From the NCBI GenBank assembly GCA_036897625.1, contig JAYMTA010000019.1, positions 1-64,000 of the forward strand: a stretch of DNA of 64,000 nt. The letters run 5' to 3'. The translations under genes were made by a program, and so were the position numbers. Under the pieces are notes generated by a model, which was not told where the DNA came from, made no database searches, and saw only the letters and a program-made list of their open reading frames with translations. Positions 58,730 to 64,000 of the stretch are shown piece by piece (within the stretch, counting starts at the first letter, position 1; each line of letters begins with the position of its first letter). Source of the stretch: Pelargonium cotyledonis (taxonomy: Eukaryota; Streptophyta; Magnoliopsida; Geraniales; Geraniaceae).

Positions 58730-61700
58730 ATATAAAAGAGAATCCCGATTGCTTATCTAGTTACTTTAACTAATAACTTTTAAGCTAAGGACAAGTATTA
58801 GATAAATCCAGAATTATAAGGCTCTATCTAATTTGTTACCTTCTTGTCTCTTTCTAATAAGGTTAGCTGTAAAGTACTCTATATGTAATCCTAGGGTCCT
58901 GGATAGAGTCGTATACCTAGATAGCTACAGAACTTAAAAAGGAATTTCTATAGCTTTCTTTTAGAAATTACTGGTTTGTGTAAAGTAAAGTTAATCTGGA
59001 TCATTTTATAGAATGAATCCTAAGGTATATCCTTCTAAATGAAAGTCCGAATGTAATAGAATTCATATACTGGGATTGGTTGCCGTATCTTCATCTTCCT
59101 AGCCCTTTTTTCTTTATAAGGTAGGTTTACGCTAGGACAGCAGAATCTCTGGATTCCCTAAGTATTCCTGAGGGACCCTTTTAAAGTGAATATAAAAAAA
59201 TCTTACTATCTTTTCTTTTTCGACTTTATGTCTTTTTCGTGTTTACTAAAATAAGACATAATAAAAAGAGGGGTACCAATACTGGTTATAGAAAAAGACA
59301 TGTCTAAGGAAATGGCCGATAACTTCGTATTATATAGTCACCAGCTCTCATCTTTAGAGTAACTTAAGCTAAGCTAAAGTTCTCGAATAAGACGGGGGAA
59401 AATCCGTAGCTCTTACTATTCAATTTCTTGTTTTTGAAGCTTAGTTTCTTTTTCTAGGCAGTCAAAATTAGATGTTCGAGAGTTAAATAAGTACCCTAGG
59501 GAATTCTTTTATTTACGTAAAATTGAATCTTTCGATTTAAGGAGTGGACATGGAAAATTCATAGAGATAAGTTAGTATCCCTGAATAAGCCCTCCTTGTA
59601 CTTGAAAAGAAGCGGATCCGGTATTCTATACACATGAATCAAGAGTCAGAGATTGCTCCCTGGATTCTTCTGATCAATTCCTAACCAGGACTCTCTATAT
59701 CCGCGAATTAAATATAATAAAGAGTTTGAAATCGATTTGATTCTCTAAAAAGGAATGGAAATACTCTCAGATGTTATTTAATTCTTCATGTTTCGGTTTC
59801 GTCAATCTAGGCTCAGTGTTTAGAAGTATGGATACGCTTCTCTATCTAAGGGATTCCTACTAAGTCAAAGCGCATTTATGATAGCTTGGTCAGCAAACTA
59901 GACTTGCCCAAAAGGAAGACTTGCAATTAGTGCCCTTATAAGGTATGTAGCAAAACATGATATATGATATACAAGAAAAACGAGGAATAAGGATTGGTAA
60001 GAAGTAACAGTAGGAAGATAGACTTTAAGAATAAAGAAAGCACTCTCAAACATGGAACTTCTTAGTATATCCATTAGAACTTCGACCGAGAACTAGTGCC
60101 TTTTCCGAAGCTTTGTAAGAGTTGACTGGTTTTATACAAGTGACTGTACCCTCCTTTTTGTTTCGAAAAACCTTACTTTTTGGCTTACCGAGTCAATCGA
60201 AGGCTGCTGCAGTTACAGCTTGAATGTAAGATATTAATAAAAACGAAATGAAAGCATATGTATTTAATATAGATTTAGTGCTCGAAATTCATAGATTATT
60301 TCTTAGTTTTGAATCGAGGGGGCCTTCTTAGATTCTAATAGTTGAGATAAACAGCCTACAATAACTGCTTTTGAGATGTTTCTTGGTAAATAAATAAGAG
60401 TTTGTGGCCAGATTTAGCGGACACCTCCCTAACAGAAGCTGTGAGCCCAGATAACATAGAATTAAATATAATGAAAATCACCAGAAAGGGGGTAGGGAAA
60501 AAGCGTATGTAAGACAATATTGCAGTACGTTTAAAAGACACCTAAAGGGTCGTAGAAAATCTTCTAATAAGGATGCGCTTGCGTGTCTTGTCTTTCCTTA
60601 TATCTTGGACTGTCCGTATCAAGTGTTCTCGTAGGCTTATAGCTAATGAAGGGCCAAAGCTTAAAAGGATCCCGTAATTTGGAATGGTATTAAAAGGAAA
60701 AAGAACCTCTTGCAGAACTATAGGGTTAGATTTAGCGGGGTCCTGGCTTATTTAAGTTGTAATTTAGTTTTGTTATATGGCAGATAAAAAAGATCTAGTC
60801 TAAGTATATAGGCCCCTTGTGTAAATTTATTATTACTGAGTTATGCTTATTTGAAAATAGTCTAGTTACTCTCTCTAGTTGTATCTAACCTGATAGGATT
60901 AAATCAAATCTCTGAAACCTCTAGAAATTTGCAAAATCGAATTCCTCAGAATCCATCAATAAGCTTCCAATTCCATCTCCTTAGTCATGCATTGAGAACT
61001 CCATTTTTAAGTATAGTATAATATAATGCTTTTCTTATCTGCGAACCGAAGAAATCCGCTTAGGGGCGCGCCCTTATACGGGAGTATGTAAGGTAAGGAA
61101 GTTTATTCCTGTATTTGTAATTAATAAAAGGTTTTAGCTATGGCTTACCTTTGTATGTTTTCAATGGCAATCTAGTAAGTTATTTAGTGCATTTACACTT
61201 GATATAACAACAAACTTCTATAGCTTAGCTTGATTCAATTATCACTATATCCAACTTTTAATTGTTGTAAGATACTGCCCATAATGAAGGGAATCTATAA
61301 ACAGGTACTTGGGACTAGTTGAGCTTTTGAAATTCCCTCTTATTTTATACCAGGATTTTTATATACAGTATATAGCAAAAAAACTAAATTACTACTCTGA
61401 GAAAGTCAACAAACGGGCAAGAACACCTCCTTTTCACTCCTAAAAATTCTGTGTGAGTTGCTTCTCAATACTTACTTTTGTAATTAAAAAGTCCCGTAAT
61501 TCTGTTCAAAATATGGAGCATCCTGTGATAAAAAGTATTTAAAAACCTTTTCCAGAAGCACCCGTTGTGGCGTAGCTCATATATCCGAAAAACAGAACTC
61601 AAAAAATGGATATCTTATCGTAGACTTAAATATAGACCAAACACAAGATAGTTAGGATCCTTAAAATTAAAAAGTTACAAGGATGCTTTGTCTAATTAGC

Positions 61701-64000
61701 GAATTCCTGTATACTGTTGATAGGTGTTTTACTGTTCTAATGCTTAAATACAGAATATTGCCTAAAAGTTATATAGTAGAAATTTCGCGTATGTATTCCC
61801 TTGAGACTTCTTGCTCTCCAACAAAACCGCGAAAACAGTATTTAGTTAGTACAAAAAAAGGGGTACTATGCTTCAGAGCTTTTCAAAAGTATCTATAATC
61901 TAGCATATTCTATTTCTATTAGAGATTTTCTAGTTCATTAGATCGGCTATATTCTCTATAAATATAAAGAGAAAGCCTAAAAATGCAAAACACATAACGG
62001 GAGATTGCACATATTTTTAAGCTCATAGTACTGCTAAATAGATCAAAAGTCTAATATTTGCTTATACCTTGCTAACCCTTTTTATCACAAAACTGGGCGA
62101 CTCTGGCGGCCCCATAAGAATTAAAATACTAATTTATAAAAATGGTTTCGTACCTTATTATTAGCCAATCCATATATTGACCTGGTATTGGGCTTTTTCT
62201 TCATTACCTGCAGACGAGGTTCTCTTAATTTAGAGAATAAAAAGTGGTATAAGATCGAGTCTTAGAGCGAGCATTATAGGTATAACTTAGATAGCTAAAG
62301 ATTTAGAAGGCTTTGTATTGAAAAGTGTTAAAGCTTGCCTTAATACTGCTTAAACTTTTCCAAAGATAAAAGGGAACCGACGCTTTTCAAAGGAGTTTTT
62401 TATACTTTATTTGTATACCATAAAGCTGACTGCTATCGACTCTAAAATTCTTATATCTATTCGCTTTGATTTAATCTATGATTCTAATTATATAATATTA
62501 ACCTGGATACATTAACCGATTATAGAGATTTTTATAAATTAAGGATATACTCAGAGTCTTTTATTTCCAAGCAGTACGGTGTTTAGTAACATCCAAGGGT
62601 CGTCTGGCACAGCTTCGAGAATTTTGTTATATTATTACAATAGGTTAAGGCAACCGGATTTCCTCTATATGGGGATATGAAAATAAGAAGACTTTTGAGT
62701 TGTGGCTTCAAGAAGGTAGCTCCTATTAAATTAAAGACTAGTCAGTATAAATTATTAGCTACTTTGGGCTGGATTTGCAGGATCTCATATATTTGGGGAC
62801 ACCCCTCTTTTATGGATTATCTCGTCCCTTTTTGGCTTGTATTTACTAAATATTCAAATTAAAGCTCCTATTTACAAATACCAAGATCTTGAGAGGAGGA
62901 CCCTGTATCATATATTTTTTATTTTATTATCTAGATACGTACTTTAAATATGAAAAAGATTAGTCTTTTTGTAATATACAAGTATACGTAGGTTAGTCCG
63001 CCAGCACCCTTTTTTATAACTTACGGTTTAAAGGGTTTCCTTTAGGTGTTTTAGTCTATCTTGTTTGTTGACTGCTACCTTTCGGTTTATTTACGCCATT
63101 TGAAAATAGAGCGAGGAGCAAATAAAAGACCCTTCTTTATTCTGGCTTTAAAATCTCGTTATACTAACCTTGGTTTGAAGAAGAATACCTCATTAAAAAG
63201 TTTTCTAATATTGTTAAGTTTCTTCCTGTAACTAACAAGTAAACACTTAGGATTAGTTTTTTTTTACTTTTACCAAACAAATATGAGGGGCATGGGGACT
63301 TTATTACTGTGGTTTGTATGGATCTCCCTATGCCTTTAAATCTTTTTCTTTTTTATCTCCTTTATCTTCCCGGGCGCCGTTCAAGCAAGAGGGAAAGGCG
63401 CTATAGACTGAACTAACGGATGAACTATTTAATAAAAATTCCTAATATGTGTGTTTACCTCTTTTTTAATACGGACTTTAAGGCCCCTTAATTACTCGTA
63501 AATCTGCCTTAAACCACTAATCTACTCTTCTTCTTATTACATACTTTTTTCTGCTCACTGACTAGATCTATTTTTATAGATAACAAGAGCTCTTCTAAAA
63601 TCTATAAGGCTTGGATTTGATACACCAGTATTACGACATATTATTTTTTTTTGCAAAAAAGAAAGGACTTTGTTTGATAGGATTCAGGTATAACAACTTG
63701 GATACTTTTTAAATTTCATTATTTATTAAACTGCATTGTCTATAAAAGAGACTTCGGAAGTACAATTGAAATATACCCTAAGATTTCCTTTAATAGTGGG
63801 AAATCAACACGGGAGACCCTGGCAGTTTGAACCATCGGTATGATATGAAAATCTCTAGCTTTATTTATGGAAAATCCCTGGACTCTTGTTATTCCATAAA
63901 GTCCTTTTGGTTGCTTAGCTGTTCTTGTTAGGAATTCCTTATTTCAAAAATGTTATAGTTAAATCGACTTGAACTTGTGGCATTCCTACTCAGGATTTCC

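Larger units (their letters stand above)
54136..64000. other. AT-rich spacer
   Basis: No gene is supported. Frames of 60-105 codons (57,275-57,592 plus; 60,356-60,541 minus; 61,683-61,898 plus; 62,677-62,862 plus) show no domain. The stretch contains a tRNA-like relic at 56.8 kb, a GGGGATTCCCC palindrome at 58,719-58,729, the second GGCGCGCCCTT at 61,065, and the usual GGNNTCC-type elements. Confidence 0.55.

Noticed and set aside
1-64000. CRISPR arrays, rRNA genes and bacterial-type operons
   Set aside because: No regularly spaced direct repeats, no recognisable rRNA core sequence and no closely packed genes were found on either strand.

Overview
The window looks like non-coding spacer DNA from a plant organelle, most probably the mitochondrion of a seed plant with an expanded, gene-poor genome. 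Three things point there. (1) Decayed tRNA genes are scattered through it. They resemble the set carried by flowering-plant mitochondria: a native-type trnF, plus trnN and trnW of the plastid-derived type, and trnQ. (2) Two retroelements of plant nuclear type are embedded in it: an RRM-containing LINE and a short Ty3/gypsy reverse-transcriptase fragment. Captured nuclear retroelements are well known in plant mitochondrial spacers. (3) There is no dense gene content, no recognisable plastid operon and no intact housekeeping gene. The spacer looks unusually AT-rich for a plant mitochondrial genome, so a nuclear location or another unusual lineage is not excluded. No complete, functional gene could be supported anywhere in the 64 kb.

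Layout. 1-251: fragment of a Ty3/gypsy reverse transcriptase, minus strand. 252-836: transitional spacer with short repeats that recur near 44 kb. About 840-43,800: a very AT-rich tract with no long reading frames. It is punctuated by small GC-rich palindromes (GGNNTCC-like), by relics of tRNA genes and by a dispersed family of degenerate A/G-rich (or, reversed, C/T-rich) patches. Read in one frame, these patches give similar Lys/Thr/Asn-rich peptides. 43,804-44,706: transitional spacer that reuses sequence words found at 337, 789 and 14,650. 44,707-50,032: a nearly full-length but broken nuclear-type LINE on the plus strand. It has a first ORF with an RRM, a second ORF with endonuclease, reverse transcriptase and zf-RVT zinc-binding domains, and a poly(A) tail. 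50,033-64,000: AT-rich spacer again, with a large patch of the Lys/Thr family at 52.6-54.1 kb and another tRNA relic at 56.8 kb.

Nothing here works together as a pathway. The window reads as a graveyard of captured and duplicated sequence. Its most interesting aspect is the spacer itself: the dispersed, coding-like repeat family, the GC-cluster-like palindromes and the abundance of half-erased tRNA genes. The LINE carries nine in-frame stops (seven TAG, two TGA, no TAA), which suggests it decayed in a cytosine-methylated nuclear genome before, or independently of, its arrival here.
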